Origin: Brenneria izadpanahii
GTDB lineage: Bacteria > Pseudomonadota > Gammaproteobacteria > Enterobacterales > Enterobacteriaceae
Direction of reading: 5' to 3'
DNA length: 64,000 nucleotides
Assembly: GCF_017569925.1 (NCBI RefSeq)
Contig: NZ_CP050854.1
Span: 4,216,001-4,280,000 of the forward strand
Shown here: positions 36,648 to 46,437 of the stretch, piece by piece
How positions within the stretch are numbered: the first letter of the stretch is position 1
How the letters are laid out: each line of letters opens with the position of its first letter
Translations under genes and position numbers: made by a program
The notes under the pieces: model-generated
What the model was told of the DNA's origin: nothing
What the model saw: the letters and a program-made list of their open reading frames with translations, nothing else
Databases searched by the model: none

Positions 36648-38033
36648 ATGTCGTATAAGAAAAAAATATCGGCGACGTCGTCCAGCGTCACGCAACAACC
36701 ATCCGCGGAACCGCGGGCAGAAACCGCCCATGGTAAAAAACTGGACGCGGCGCTGAAATCACTGCCGCAGGACGAACAAGCCATACTACACGATCTGCGC
36801 GATATGCTGGCGGTCGATACCTGCTTCCCTCCCGGACAGGGTTATCCGGCCTTTGCCGATTTGATGGAAGAAATACTCACGCCTCTGGGATTCGCCTGCT
36901 CCCGCGTCGACGTTCCTGAAGCGTTATGGCAAGTTCCCGACGGCAGCGCTCAGGGCGCGCGAACCAATCTGATTGCCTCGTTGCCGGCAAACGCGGCGGA
37001 AAACTGCAACCTCTACTTTCATGTAGACACCGTTCCTCCCGGCGACGGCTGGCATTTCCCGCCGCTGGCTTTAACGCAGCAGGACGGCAAACTATTCGGC
37101 CGAGGTAGCGCGGACATGAAAGGCACCATCGTCGCCACCCTGGCCGCCCTGCGCGCCGCGCAGCGATTCGATCTGCCTTTACGCTTCAATCCGGTGCTGC
37201 TGCTATGCACCGATGAAGAAGGGGGACTGTACCCCGGCATCCGCTATCTGGCGGAACAACGGCTTTTTCACGGCCACATGCTGAGCTTCAACGGCGGAGC
37301 GGCTCCCCGAATCTGGGCCGGATGCTTCGGCAGTTTCGATCTCGCTATTCAGGTGACGGGACGCGCGGCCCATTCCGGCGATCCGGCGGGCGGCATTAAC
37401 GCCATCGAAGAGAGTCTGCCGTTAATGAACGCGCTGTACGAACTGAAAAAAGAGGTGGAGCGGAGAACCTCGGCCATGCCTGCGCCGCCGCACTATCAGG
37501 GCGCGCCCCTCACTTCCCGCCTCACCATCGCGCTCGCCAAAGGGGGAAGCAAAGGCTCCACCATTCCGGCGCGCTTCGAACTATTGATCAACCGCCGCTA
37601 TTCGCCGGAAGAGACGTTCAACCAGGCGATGGATGAGATCGTCAACTGCATCGAACAGGCGATGTCCGGTTCACGGGCGCTTGCGGTTGAGCATCATCTT
37701 ATCGGCCATCTTGCCCCGGTCAACGATCCGACCGGCCCGCACTGGCCGCGCTGGCTGTCCGCGCTGAGCGTGGGATTTGGTTTCCATGCCGACGATTTCC
37801 GCGCCTGGGGATCATCCACCAGCTCCGATATGGGATGGGTGCAGCAGGCCGGCATACGGGAAATCCTGCTGGGCGGACTGGCGCGCCCGGACAACCATAT
37901 CCATGCCGCCGATGAATACACCACCATGCAGGATCTTATCGCGCTGTCACGCTCGATCCTGGCTTACCTGGCCCACGATTTCGAGCCGGGTCCGACCTTT
38001 GATATCTCCCCACCAGAGAGGAAAGCATCATGA
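36648..38033 (+). CDS. M20 family metallohydrolase (canonical site)
   Basis: Zinc-dependent amidohydrolase of 461 residues, of the ArgE/DapE/CPG2 kind. The metal ligands are all present: YFHVDTVPP (His125, Asp127), GRGSADMKG (Asp156) and CTDEEGG (Glu190 general base, Glu191). An unusual Ser/Thr/Gln-rich tail of about 45 residues precedes the domain; the true start could lie later, since the ribosome site at 36648 is weak. It is the first gene of a seven-gene operon and its stop overlaps the binding-protein start (ATGA). It probably cleaves an amide bond in the imported compound. Confidence 0.85.
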   Translation: MSYKKKISATSSSVTQQPSAEPRAETAHGKKLDAALKSLPQDEQAILHDLRDMLAVDTCFPPGQGYPAFADLMEEILTPLGFACSRVDVPEALWQVPDGSAQGARTNLIASLPANAAENCNLYFHVDTVPPGDGWHFPPLALTQQDGKLFGRGSADMKGTIVATLAALRAAQRFDLPLRFNPVLLLCTDEEGGLYPGIRYLAEQRLFHGHMLSFNGGAAPRIWAGCFGSFDLAIQVTGRAAHSGDPAGGINAIEESLPLMNALYELKKEVERRTSAMPAPPHYQGAPLTSRLTIALAKGGSKGSTIPARFELLINRRYSPEETFNQAMDEIVNCIEQAMSGSRALAVEHHLIGHLAPVNDPTGPHWPRWLSALSVGFGFHADDFRAWGSSTSSDMGWVQQAGIREILLGGLARPDNHIHAADEYTTMQDLIALSRSILAYLAHDFEPGPTFDISPPERKAS

Positions 38034-39631
38034 GCACCGGGAAAACCACTTTAAACCGTCGTCAGTTCATCATCGGTTCATCCTGTTTAGCCAGCGCGGC
38101 CATGCTGCCATGGGCGATGCCGGCGGCTGCGGCCGATGCGGTCAGTTCAACGCCGGCCAACGGGACGCCGCGCCGGGGCGGCGTACTGCGATTCAGCGTC
38201 GATCAGGCCGCCAACGTCATCCATCCTCACCGGGTACGGGTAAACCCGGAATATCTGCTGGCGGAGCTGTTATATAGCGGTCTGACTCGTCTGACGCAGA
38301 ATATGCAGGCGGAAGGCGATCTGGCTGAATCCTGGCAATCCAACCCGGAACTGACGCAGTGGACCTTCAAGCTGCGCAGCAACCTGAAATTTCATGACGG
38401 TTCCGACTGTACGGCGCAGGATGTGGCGGCGAGCTTTGAAGCTATCCTTAATCCGGATAACGCCTCGCCCGCGCTGCATAATGTCGGCCCAATCGACAGC
38501 GTTACCGCCAGCGACGACCATACCGTCATTATCACCACCACGGGCGCTTATGCGGATTTACCCGTCGCGCTGGCCTATCCCGATGCCAAAATTATTCCGG
38601 CGGCCATTGCCCGCGGCGATCTTGAACGCCTCAGTAAAGAGGCGATCGGCACCGGTCCATTTAAACTGTTGTCTTTTGAACCCGCCCGTCAGATCGTCGT
38701 GGAGCGCAACCCCGATTATTACGATCCCGCCCGTCCCTATCTGGACCGGATAGAAATCGTGGTATACCCGGACCCGATTGCGGAAAGCTCCGCACTAAGA
38801 GCGGGCGATACCGATCTGATGATGGCGGCCCAGACGACCGAATTTACCCGGCTATCCCGCACGCCGGGCATTATTCCGCTGCGCATCGCCTCCGGCCAGT
38901 TTTTGAACGTCAACATGGGGTGCGACCAGAAGCCGTTTAATGATGTGCGCGTTCGTCAGGCGCTGGCTCTGTGCGTCGATCGTCAGGCGATGGTCGATTT
39001 TGTCGCCGAAGGATACGGCGCGCCCGGTAACGATTATCCCCTCAGTCCGGCCTATCCGTTTTATAAAGCGATCCCTCTTAAACAGGCCGATTACGCAAAA
39101 GCCAAAGCGCTGCTGGCCGAAGCCGGTTATCCCAATGGTTTGGATCTCACGCTGATTGCCTCCGATAAACCCGCCACTCGTACCCAGTTGGGCATCGCTT
39201 TGCGGGAGATGTGCAAACCGGCGGGGATCAGCATCGACGTCAAAACCATGGCCAACAGCACCTATCTTGATCAGGTATGGAAGAAAAATAACTTCTATGT
39301 GGGTTTTTATAATATGCAACCCACGCCCGACGCGGTGTTTTCCCTGCTCTACACCACGGAAGCGGCCTGGAATGAAACTCGCTGGAATAATCAGGAATTC
39401 GATCGGCAGATCAAGCAAGCCAGAGAGGTCGCCGATCCCGCGCAGCGCAGCGCGCTCTACGCCAGGGCTCAGGAGTTAATGAATGAGCAGGTTCCCTCAT
39501 TGATTCCCACCTTCTTCGATCTGCTGTCCGCCAGCCGCGACTATGTCGCGGGCTACCAGTTGAATCCGCGCGGCGCGGTGTTCCGTCTGGACCACGTGTG
39601 GCTGACCGCCAACGCGCCGGCACGCCGGTAA
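38030..39631 (+). CDS. Dpp/Opp-type substrate-binding protein with Tat signal
   Basis: Periplasmic binding protein of 533 residues of the SBP_bac_5 family (peptides, opines, nickel, glutathione). The N terminus carries NRRQFIIGSSCLA (residues 9-21), a twin-arginine signal, which is uncommon for this family in enterobacteria. Family text follows: RVNPEYLLAELLYSGLTRL, LKFHDGSDCTAQDVAASFEAIL, GTGPFKLLSFEPARQIVVERNPDYY and FNDVRVRQALALCVDRQAMV. It feeds the two permeases that follow. The substrate is not known. Confidence 0.9.
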   Translation: MSTGKTTLNRRQFIIGSSCLASAAMLPWAMPAAAADAVSSTPANGTPRRGGVLRFSVDQAANVIHPHRVRVNPEYLLAELLYSGLTRLTQNMQAEGDLAESWQSNPELTQWTFKLRSNLKFHDGSDCTAQDVAASFEAILNPDNASPALHNVGPIDSVTASDDHTVIITTTGAYADLPVALAYPDAKIIPAAIARGDLERLSKEAIGTGPFKLLSFEPARQIVVERNPDYYDPARPYLDRIEIVVYPDPIAESSALRAGDTDLMMAAQTTEFTRLSRTPGIIPLRIASGQFLNVNMGCDQKPFNDVRVRQALALCVDRQAMVDFVAEGYGAPGNDYPLSPAYPFYKAIPLKQADYAKAKALLAEAGYPNGLDLTLIASDKPATRTQLGIALREMCKPAGISIDVKTMANSTYLDQVWKKNNFYVGFYNMQPTPDAVFSLLYTTEAAWNETRWNNQEFDRQIKQAREVADPAQRSALYARAQELMNEQVPSLIPTFFDLLSASRDYVAGYQLNPRGAVFRLDHVWLTANAPARR

Positions 39632-39643
39632 CGAGGAGGCAGT

Positions 39644-40591
39644 GTGACCGCAAGCTATCTGTTAAAACGATTTTTACTGGTGATTTATACCTTGCTGGTG
39701 GTTTCACTGCTGGTGTTCGGCATTACCCAGTTGCTTCCCGCCGACGCCGCCGTCACCCTGCTGGGACAAAACGCCACGCCGCAGGCGTTGGCGGCGGTGC
39801 GGGAGCGCCTGGGGCTGGATGCCCCGGCCTGGTGGCAATACTGGCAATGGCTCAAAGGCATCGTCCAGGGCGACTGGGGCATTTCCATGCGCAACGGCCT
39901 GCCGGTCGCCCCCACCCTGCTCACCGCCCTCTCCCGTTCGCTGCTGCTGGCGGCCTGCGCGTTGACGCTGATGCTGATTGTCGCCATTCCGCTCGGCATC
40001 TGGGCGGCGATACGGCGGGGGAAAATGGCGGATATGCTGGTCGGCGTACTGTCGTATGTCGGGGTCTCTTTCCCTGAATTCGTTACCGCCACCCTGCTTC
40101 TGCTGCTCTTTGCCGATATCTGGCAGTGGCTGCCCGCCACCGGCTATGTTCCTCTGACGGAAGATCCGATCGGCGGCATTCGCCACCTGATCCTGCCGTC
40201 AGTCACCGTGGCGCTGATTCTGGTGGCCCACGTTTCCCGCATGGTGCGCTCCGAAATGGTCGACGTACTGCAAACCGACTATATCCGGGCGGCCTATCTG
40301 AAGGGGCTATCGCGCCGCCGCATCCTATGGCGTCACGCTTTGCGTAACGGACTGATGCCCACCATCACCATCGTCGCGCTGGATGTGGGCTATCTGCTGG
40401 GCGGCATCGTCGTGGTGGAGGAGATCTTCGCTATCCCCGGCATCGGCAGGGAACTGATCGTCGCCGTGCAATCGCGGGATCTGCCGACCATTCAGGCCGG
40501 CGTCATGATTCTGGCGGCCACCTATTCCATCGTTAATTTCCTGGCCGACGTGGCATATATCACTCTGGATAAACGGATCCATTATGCCTGA
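39644..40591 (+). CDS. DppB-like ABC transporter permease
   Basis: Inner-membrane permease of 315 residues with a GTG start and a GAGGAGG ribosome site. LLKRFLLVIYTLLVVSLLVFGITQLLPADAA and the coupling loop KGLSRRRILWRHALRNGLMP are typical of DppB/OppB. It lies 12 bases after the binding protein and overlaps the next permease gene by 8 bases. Confidence 0.92.
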   Translation: MTASYLLKRFLLVIYTLLVVSLLVFGITQLLPADAAVTLLGQNATPQALAAVRERLGLDAPAWWQYWQWLKGIVQGDWGISMRNGLPVAPTLLTALSRSLLLAACALTLMLIVAIPLGIWAAIRRGKMADMLVGVLSYVGVSFPEFVTATLLLLLFADIWQWLPATGYVPLTEDPIGGIRHLILPSVTVALILVAHVSRMVRSEMVDVLQTDYIRAAYLKGLSRRRILWRHALRNGLMPTITIVALDVGYLLGGIVVVEEIFAIPGIGRELIVAVQSRDLPTIQAGVMILAATYSIVNFLADVAYITLDKRIHYA

Positions 40592-41417
40592 TATCATCAA
40601 ACAGCTTCTTCGATCTCCGCAGGGCGCCGTCGGCAGCCTGATTTTGTTGCTGGCGCTGCTGATGGTATGCGGCGGTAAACACCTTGCCCCCTACGATCCG
40701 GAAAGCCTGTCGCTGCTGGCGCGATATCAGGCGCCCAGCCTGCAACACTGGTTCGGCACCGATCAGCTTGGGCGCGATATTTTCAGCCGCGTTATGTCGG
40801 GCGCCAGAGCGACCATTCTGCTCTCTTTGCTGGCGACGTCGCTGGCCATGATTATCGGCTCCACCATCGGCACCACCAGCGCCTATCTGGGCGGCCGCAT
40901 CGATGAAGCCATCATGCGCACTATGGACGCCATTATGTCCATTCCCAGTTTGCTGTTCGCCCTGCTGATCGTCAGTACGCTGGGCCAGAGCAGCCTGAAT
41001 GCCGTACTGGCCATCACCATCGCCTTTATTCCGGGCATGGTGCGGATCGCCCGCAGCGTCTCCCTTTCCGTGCGCCAGCAGGATTACGTCAACGCCGCCA
41101 TCGCCAGAGGCGAAAATACCGGCTACATTATTGTGCGGGAAATGCTGCCCAATATCGTCGCCCCGATCATCGTCGAGGCCACCATCCGCGTCGCTTTCGC
41201 CATTATGCTGTTCGCTACGCTGAGCTTCCTCGGTCTTGGCGCTCAGCCGCCGGATCCGGAATGGGGACTGATGGTGTCCGAAGCCCGCGCCTATTTTTTC
41301 AACGCTCCGTGGATGATGCTGATCCCCGGACTCGCCATCGCCATCGTCGCCATCGGTTTCAACCTGCTGGGCGACGGCTTACGTGACGTACTTAACCCAA
41401 GGAGCCGCCGCTCATGA
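40584..41417 (+). CDS. DppC-like ABC transporter permease
   Basis: Second permease, 277 residues with about six helices. LAPYDPESLSLLARYQAPSLQHWFGTDQLGRDIFSRVM is the DppC signature, and ARGENTGYIIVREMLPNIVAPIIVEA is the coupling loop. It overlaps the ATPase gene by 4 bases (ATGA). Confidence 0.92.
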   Translation: MPDIIKQLLRSPQGAVGSLILLLALLMVCGGKHLAPYDPESLSLLARYQAPSLQHWFGTDQLGRDIFSRVMSGARATILLSLLATSLAMIIGSTIGTTSAYLGGRIDEAIMRTMDAIMSIPSLLFALLIVSTLGQSSLNAVLAITIAFIPGMVRIARSVSLSVRQQDYVNAAIARGENTGYIIVREMLPNIVAPIIVEATIRVAFAIMLFATLSFLGLGAQPPDPEWGLMVSEARAYFFNAPWMMLIPGLAIAIVAIGFNLLGDGLRDVLNPRSRRS

Positions 41418-43051
41418 CACGGGATACCGCCAACACGCCGGTTCTGTCGGTAGAAAATTACCGTCTTGACTACCTGCTGCCCCAGGGGAATGTGCTGCAC
41501 GTACTGGATGATATCAATCTGCGCGTGCAGCCTGGCGAAGTGGTCGGGCTGGTCGGGGAGTCCGGCTCCGGGAAAACCACGCTGGGCTGGTCCATCATGC
41601 GCTACCTGGCCGCCAATGCCAGAGAGCAAAGCGGCGCTATCCGCCTGCTCGACGCCGATCTCCGTCAAATGCCGCAATCGCAGATCGAATCGTTGCGCGG
41701 CGGGCAGTTGGGGATGATTTTTCAGGATCCCAGCGCCTCCCTGAACCCAACGCTGTCGCTGGGGGAACAGATCACCGAAGTGTTGATTCGCCACCGCCGG
41801 TTGGATCGGCAGCAGGCCGACGAACTGGCGATCCAGTTAATGCAGGACGTTGAGCTTAAACAGCCGCGGGAAATGATGAAACGCTATCCGCACCAGGTTT
41901 CCGGGGGAGAAAAGCAGCGTATTCTGATCGCCGCCGCGTTTGCCTGCCAGCCTAAGTGCCTCATTTTTGATGAGCCCACCACCGCCCTTGATGCGATCAG
42001 CGCGTCGCAAATTCTCCAGCTATTCGAACGCCTGCGCGAAGAAACCGGTGTCGCCGCGCTGTATATCTCTCACGATTTGGCGCTGGTGTCGAAAGTCGCC
42101 GACCGGATCTGCGTGCTGGAAAAAGGCCGCATTATCGAACAGGCGCCGGCTAGGGAACTCTTCCGCCATCCCCGCCATGACTATACCCGCAGTCTGGTTC
42201 GCGCCGCGCCCGATCCCAACTGCCGTTTGCTGACGAATGAAGAGATGATGACCAGGCGCGAACCGCTGTTGAGTCTGGAGAAACTGACGATTTCCTATGG
42301 CCGCCGCGGCCTGTTGGACAAGCTATTGCAACGTTCAAACGGGCAGACCAAAGCCGCGGACGATGTCAATCTGACCATTCACCGTGGGGAAATCGTCGGC
42401 GTCGTCGGCGAGTCCGGTTCGGGAAAATCATCGTTGGCGAAGGCGCTGACCGGGCTGGTGCCGTTCAGCGGCAAGCTGGATTTCCGCGGTTATAGCCTAT
42501 TCGGCTCGGCGGAGATGGATAAGGATTACCGCCGCCGGGTACAGATGATTTTTCAGCACCCGGACGCCTCGCTTAACCCGCGCCAGCGCATCGGCGAAAT
42601 CATTGCCCGCCCGCTGCGGCTATATGGTCTCCCTAAAGGAGAAACCGAGTCGCAGGCGGTTGCCCGGCTGCTCGAAGAGGTGCGCTTGCCGGCAGATATG
42701 GCGCAGCGTTTTCCTCATGAATTATCCGGCGGACAGAAACAGCGGGTCGCCATCGCCAGAGCCTTTGCCTATCCGCCGGAATTGGTGATCTGCGATGAGA
42801 TTACGGCGGCGCTGGATGTCTCGGTGCAGGCCACCATTATTGAGCTATTGCTTAGCCTGCGCCGCCGCTACGGAACGGCCTACCTGTTTATTACCCATGA
42901 CCTCAACCTGATCCGCCAGATTGCCCATCGGGTTGCCGTGATGTATCGCAGCGAGTTGCTGGAGATCCTGCCCGGAGAGGATATGACCGGCAGTGCCAAG
43001 CACCCTTATACGCAAGCATTGTTGGCCGCCGTCCATGTGCCGGAATATTGA
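41414..43051 (+). CDS. Fused DppD-DppF-type double ATPase
   Basis: Cytoplasmic ATPase of 545 residues made of two complete ABC modules. Module 1 (about 10-260) has Walker A GESGSGKTT, signature QVSGGEKQR and Walker B CLIFDEPTTALD. Module 2 (about 278-545) has GESGSGKSS, LSGGQKQR and LVICDEITAALD. DppD and DppF are separate proteins in E. coli; the fused form is common in GsiA and YejF-like systems. It energises the two permeases upstream. Confidence 0.92.
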   Translation: MTRDTANTPVLSVENYRLDYLLPQGNVLHVLDDINLRVQPGEVVGLVGESGSGKTTLGWSIMRYLAANAREQSGAIRLLDADLRQMPQSQIESLRGGQLGMIFQDPSASLNPTLSLGEQITEVLIRHRRLDRQQADELAIQLMQDVELKQPREMMKRYPHQVSGGEKQRILIAAAFACQPKCLIFDEPTTALDAISASQILQLFERLREETGVAALYISHDLALVSKVADRICVLEKGRIIEQAPARELFRHPRHDYTRSLVRAAPDPNCRLLTNEEMMTRREPLLSLEKLTISYGRRGLLDKLLQRSNGQTKAADDVNLTIHRGEIVGVVGESGSGKSSLAKALTGLVPFSGKLDFRGYSLFGSAEMDKDYRRRVQMIFQHPDASLNPRQRIGEIIARPLRLYGLPKGETESQAVARLLEEVRLPADMAQRFPHELSGGQKQRVAIARAFAYPPELVICDEITAALDVSVQATIIELLLSLRRRYGTAYLFITHDLNLIRQIAHRVAVMYRSELLEILPGEDMTGSAKHPYTQALLAAVHVPEY

Positions 43052-43078
43052 TAACTTAATGATAAATAAGAGTACATT

Positions 43079-44302
43079 ATGACATCAGAACAACTGTTGG
43101 CATCCATCGACACCCAATATTGCCTGAATTTTTTGGCTAGCATGGTGCAACATAAAAGCTATAGCGCCACAGACGGCGAACGCAGGTTGGCCGATTATAT
43201 GGTGGAGCAAATGCGGTCCCTGGGATTAAGCGCGGAGCTGCACCCCGTTCCCGGCGAGCGTTACAACGCCATCGGCACGCTGCACGGCGCCGGCGGCGGC
43301 AACAGTCTGCTGTTCAACGGCCACTTGGATACCAACCCCGTCACCGAAGGCTGGACCGTCGATCCGTGGGGCGGCAAGATTGACGACGACTTTATTTATG
43401 GCATCGGCGTCTCCAACATGAAGGCCGGCGACGCGGCCTATTTCTGCGCGCTGAAAACGCTGATTGACGCGGGCGTCAGGCTGAAAGGCGACGTTATCCT
43501 GACTTACGTGGTAGGAGAGTTGCAGGGCGGCATTGGCACGATCGCCGCCATCGAGCAGGGGATCAAGGCTGATTACTTTATCAATGCCGAACCGACCGAT
43601 TTGCAGGCGTTGTCCATGCACGCCGGCTCGCTGATGTTTACCATCGAACTGGTGGGAGATACCCGCCATCTGTCGAAACGGGAAGAAGCGGTCGACGCCA
43701 TCATGGCGGCGGTCGAACTGATCCCGCAAATCAACGCGATGACCTTCTCCGGCGCGAAAAGCCCTGAACATCTGAAAATCAACCGGGCCCACATCGGTAC
43801 GGTGCATGGCGCGCTGGGGCGCGATCTGGAAGAGTGGCGCCCGCCCCAGGTTGCCGATTTCGTTCGTATGAAAGGCTCCGCCCGCTTTGCGCCCGGCCAG
43901 ACCGTGGAAAGCGTGCTGGCCGATCTGCAAGGCAAGCTGGATCGGTTGGTTGAGAAGTTCCCCGGCTTACAGGCGACGCTGTTCGATGACGGCAAAAGGG
44001 ATCGCCCCACCATGCTGCCGTTTGAAGTCTCATCCGATTCACGCATTGTGCAGGCGGTCAATCGGGCCTATCAGACCGTTCGCGCGGAAAAACAGCCCAC
44101 CGGCGCGATTACGCCTCCGGCCTTCTACGGCACCGACGCCGCCCACTTCTACCAGATGTTGGGCATGGAGGGCATCGTCTGCGGCCCAGGAGGAAAATTC
44201 AATACCATGCCGGACGAACGGGTGCATATCGCGGATTTTCTCGACATGATCCGCATCTATATGCTGGCGATCCTCGATATCTGCCAGCCCGTGGAGGCCT
44301 GA
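43079..44302 (+). CDS. M20 family protein with altered metal site
   Basis: A 407-residue ArgE/DapE-like protein. The first metal motif NGHLDTNP (His82, Asp84) is kept. At the bridging-Asp position it reads GVSNMKAG (Asn113), and at the Glu-Glu position it reads VVGELQGG (Glu147 then Leu148), so two usual zinc ligands are changed. The fold and C-terminal TPPAFYGTDAAHFYQMLGMEGIVCGPG are otherwise typical. It may act with one metal ion or on an unusual substrate. The gene follows the ATPase by 27 bases and overlaps the M24 gene by one base (TGATG). Confidence 0.8.
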   Translation: MTSEQLLASIDTQYCLNFLASMVQHKSYSATDGERRLADYMVEQMRSLGLSAELHPVPGERYNAIGTLHGAGGGNSLLFNGHLDTNPVTEGWTVDPWGGKIDDDFIYGIGVSNMKAGDAAYFCALKTLIDAGVRLKGDVILTYVVGELQGGIGTIAAIEQGIKADYFINAEPTDLQALSMHAGSLMFTIELVGDTRHLSKREEAVDAIMAAVELIPQINAMTFSGAKSPEHLKINRAHIGTVHGALGRDLEEWRPPQVADFVRMKGSARFAPGQTVESVLADLQGKLDRLVEKFPGLQATLFDDGKRDRPTMLPFEVSSDSRIVQAVNRAYQTVRAEKQPTGAITPPAFYGTDAAHFYQMLGMEGIVCGPGGKFNTMPDERVHIADFLDMIRIYMLAILDICQPVEA

Positions 44303-45420
44303 TGAGCGACGTAAATCATGCCGCCCTGGCCAGGTTACGAACGGCGATGAGTTCGGCGCAAGCCGATCTCCTCATCGTCGACCAGGGGGAGCTCCTGGCC
44401 TGGCTGACTGGATATAGCGTATCAGAAACCCTGTACCGCGCCTGTCTGGTTCCGGTGCAAGGCGACCCCTGGATGGTGCTGCGCCAGTTGGATGAAGCGC
44501 CTTGCCGCCAAAGCAGTTGGCTGCGGGAGATCGTTACCTTCGACGACCACCAATCGCCCTGGCAATGCGTGGCGGACAGCATAGCGGCAAAAGGATACGG
44601 AAGCGGCAGGATCGCCGCGGACTTCAACTCTTACGGCATGACGGTGCACAACTGGCGGCAGTTGCAAAAATGCCTGCCCGGCTCGCATTGGGTTGATATG
44701 ACCGGCGTCAGCGATCGGTTAAGGCAGGTAAAATTCCCTCAGGAACTGGCCTACCTGCAACAGGCCGCCGATATCGCCGATCGCGCCATGTCGGCGCTGG
44801 CGGAACAGGTCAGGGGCGGCTGGCGGGTACGGGACGCGGCGGCGCTGGCGGCCGCCTGTTTCCTGCGTGAAGGCGCCGACACCGGAGAAACCGGGCCTAT
44901 CGTCTGCTCGCGCAGCGACAACGGCTTTCTGCATAACAGCAACCACGAGCACCGCCTGGCGGCCGGCGATATTCTGCATGTCGAACTGATCCCGAAAGTC
45001 AGGCATTACAGCGCCCGGATTATGCGGCCGATATTTATCGGCCAGCCAACGGAGCAGCAGCAACAGGTGGCGCGGCAACTGATTGAATTGCAGGATCGGC
45101 AGTTGGCGATGATGACCCCGAACACGCCGGCCACTGAAGTGGACGCGTTACTGCGCGAAGGGGTGATGGCTGCGGGATTACGCCGCGCTTACGGCAACGT
45201 CACCGGCTGCGCGTTAGGGTTATATACCCGCACGCCCAGACCCAGCGACTTTTCATACTGCTTTACGCCGGCGGCAAACTGGCAATTGGAAGAGAATATG
45301 GTTTTTCATATGTATGCGTCGGCGCAGGGGATCGCTTTCAGCGAAACGGTGCAGGTGACGCCCCAGGGAGGAAAGCGCCTGAGCCGATTGCCCAGGCAGG
45401 CGTTTATTGCGCCATATTGA
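44302..45420 (+). CDS. M24 (pita-bread) family protein with lost metal ligands
   Basis: A 372-residue protein with an N-terminal creatinase-like domain (about 1-145) and a C-terminal pita-bread domain. Metalloenzymes of this fold need two Asp, one His and two Glu. Here the first Asp is Glu228 (HVELIPKV), the second is Ala238 (HYSARIMRP), and the His is Cys303 (VTGCALGL); only the last Glu (FSETVQVTPQGG) is clear. This is the pattern of metal-independent members such as creatinase. The His-rich FLHNSNHEHR, near the creatinase catalytic His, is kept. Last gene of the operon; a hairpin follows. Confidence 0.8.
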   Translation: MSDVNHAALARLRTAMSSAQADLLIVDQGELLAWLTGYSVSETLYRACLVPVQGDPWMVLRQLDEAPCRQSSWLREIVTFDDHQSPWQCVADSIAAKGYGSGRIAADFNSYGMTVHNWRQLQKCLPGSHWVDMTGVSDRLRQVKFPQELAYLQQAADIADRAMSALAEQVRGGWRVRDAAALAAACFLREGADTGETGPIVCSRSDNGFLHNSNHEHRLAAGDILHVELIPKVRHYSARIMRPIFIGQPTEQQQQVARQLIELQDRQLAMMTPNTPATEVDALLREGVMAAGLRRAYGNVTGCALGLYTRTPRPSDFSYCFTPAANWQLEENMVFHMYASAQGIAFSETVQVTPQGGKRLSRLPRQAFIAPY

Positions 45421-45430
45421 TATATGGCGC
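45409..45430. terminator. Bidirectional hairpin between M24 gene and ribB
   Basis: GCGCCATAT (45409-45417) pairs with ATATGGCGC (45422-45430) around a 4-base loop. It covers the M24 stop codon and separates two convergent genes. Confidence 0.6.
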
Positions 45431-45450
45431 GTTATCTTGAATCAAGAAAA

Positions 45451-46104
45451 TCAGCTGGCTTTACGTTCCGTCGCCTGGCGATAGGCCACGATATCCTCAA
45501 TCGTCAATACCGGCATATTATGCTGTTTGGCGAAGGCGATCACTTCCGGCGCGCGCGCCATGGAGCCGTCATCGTTGGTCAGTTCGCACAGTACGCCGGC
45601 CGGTTTCAGGCCAGCCAGCGTAGCCAAATCGACCGACGCTTCAGTGTGTCCGCCGCGGGTTAATACGCCGCCCGGCTGAGCGCGCAGCGGGAAAACGTGT
45701 CCGGGGTGGCTCAAATCGCTCGGTTTGGCATCGTCGGCAATCGCCGCACGGATGGTGGTAAGACGATCCGCCGCGGAAACCCCGGTGGTGACGCCTTCCG
45801 CCGCTTCGATAGTGATGGTGAACGCGGTTTGATAATGGCTGGAGTTATGCTCCACCATCATCGGCAACTCCAACTGCTGACGGCGCTCTTCCGTCAGGCA
45901 CAGGCAAACAATGCCGCTGCCGTGGCGGATCGTCAGCGCCATCTGTTCTACGGTCATATTTTCAGCCGCAAAAACCATGTCACCTTCGTTTTCACGATTT
46001 TCGTCATCCAGCACCAACACGCCGCGGCCTTGACGCAAAGCATCAAGCGCGTGTTCCACACGTTCAAACGGGCTGCCGAATTCAGAAAGTAATGTCTGAT
46101 TCAT
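45451..46104 (-). CDS. ribB: 3,4-dihydroxy-2-butanone 4-phosphate synthase
   Basis: Riboflavin pathway enzyme of 217 residues that makes dihydroxybutanone phosphate from ribulose 5-phosphate. The signature [16 protein letters not shown] (magnesium and substrate site) and [24 protein letters not shown] are conserved. It is the stand-alone ribB of enterobacteria. An FMN riboswitch about 145 bases upstream controls it, as in E. coli, and the divergent neighbour is ubiK as in E. coli. Confidence 0.96.
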   Translation of the reverse strand: MNQTLLSEFGSPFERVEHALDALRQGRGVLVLDDENRENEGDMVFAAENMTVEQMALTIRHGSGIVCLCLTEERRQQLELPMMVEHNSSHYQTAFTITIEAAEGVTTGVSAADRLTTIRAAIADDAKPSDLSHPGHVFPLRAQPGGVLTRGGHTEASVDLATLAGLKPAGVLCELTNDDGSMARAPEVIAFAKQHNMPVLTIEDIVAYRQATERKAS

Positions 46105-46248
46105 GGTAAAAAAACCTCAATGTTAATATGGATTACCAGAACCAGGGCGAGATTAAGGAGCCGCCATCGCAACAAGCTGCGTTGCAATGACTAAAAAATA
46201 ACGCGAGTGGATATAATTATATAAAAATATAACTACCCGACAGGTACC

Positions 46249-46437
46249 GTTACTCTCTCCCGTCCGGACTCTAACCGTCGGCTCCGGAATTACACCGGAT
46301 CTGCTGACCTCACGCTGGAAAACCAAACTATTCGCCGGTAAACCAACAGTGAGCGCTCGCGGGCTTCCAACGCGTATATAACAATATATATACGGCTGGT
46401 TTACCGCCGGTGGGGAATTACACCCCGCCCTGAGAAT
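46249..46437 (-). promoter_or_regulatory. FMN riboswitch (RFN element)
   Basis: On the minus strand the region opens with AGGGCGGGGTGTAATTCCCC followed by ACCGGCGGTAAA, and closes with GCCGACGGTTAGAGTCCGGA and GGGAGAGAGTAACG. These are the conserved blocks of the RFN aptamer. It lies in the leader of ribB, which it shuts down when FMN is plentiful. Confidence 0.96.
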
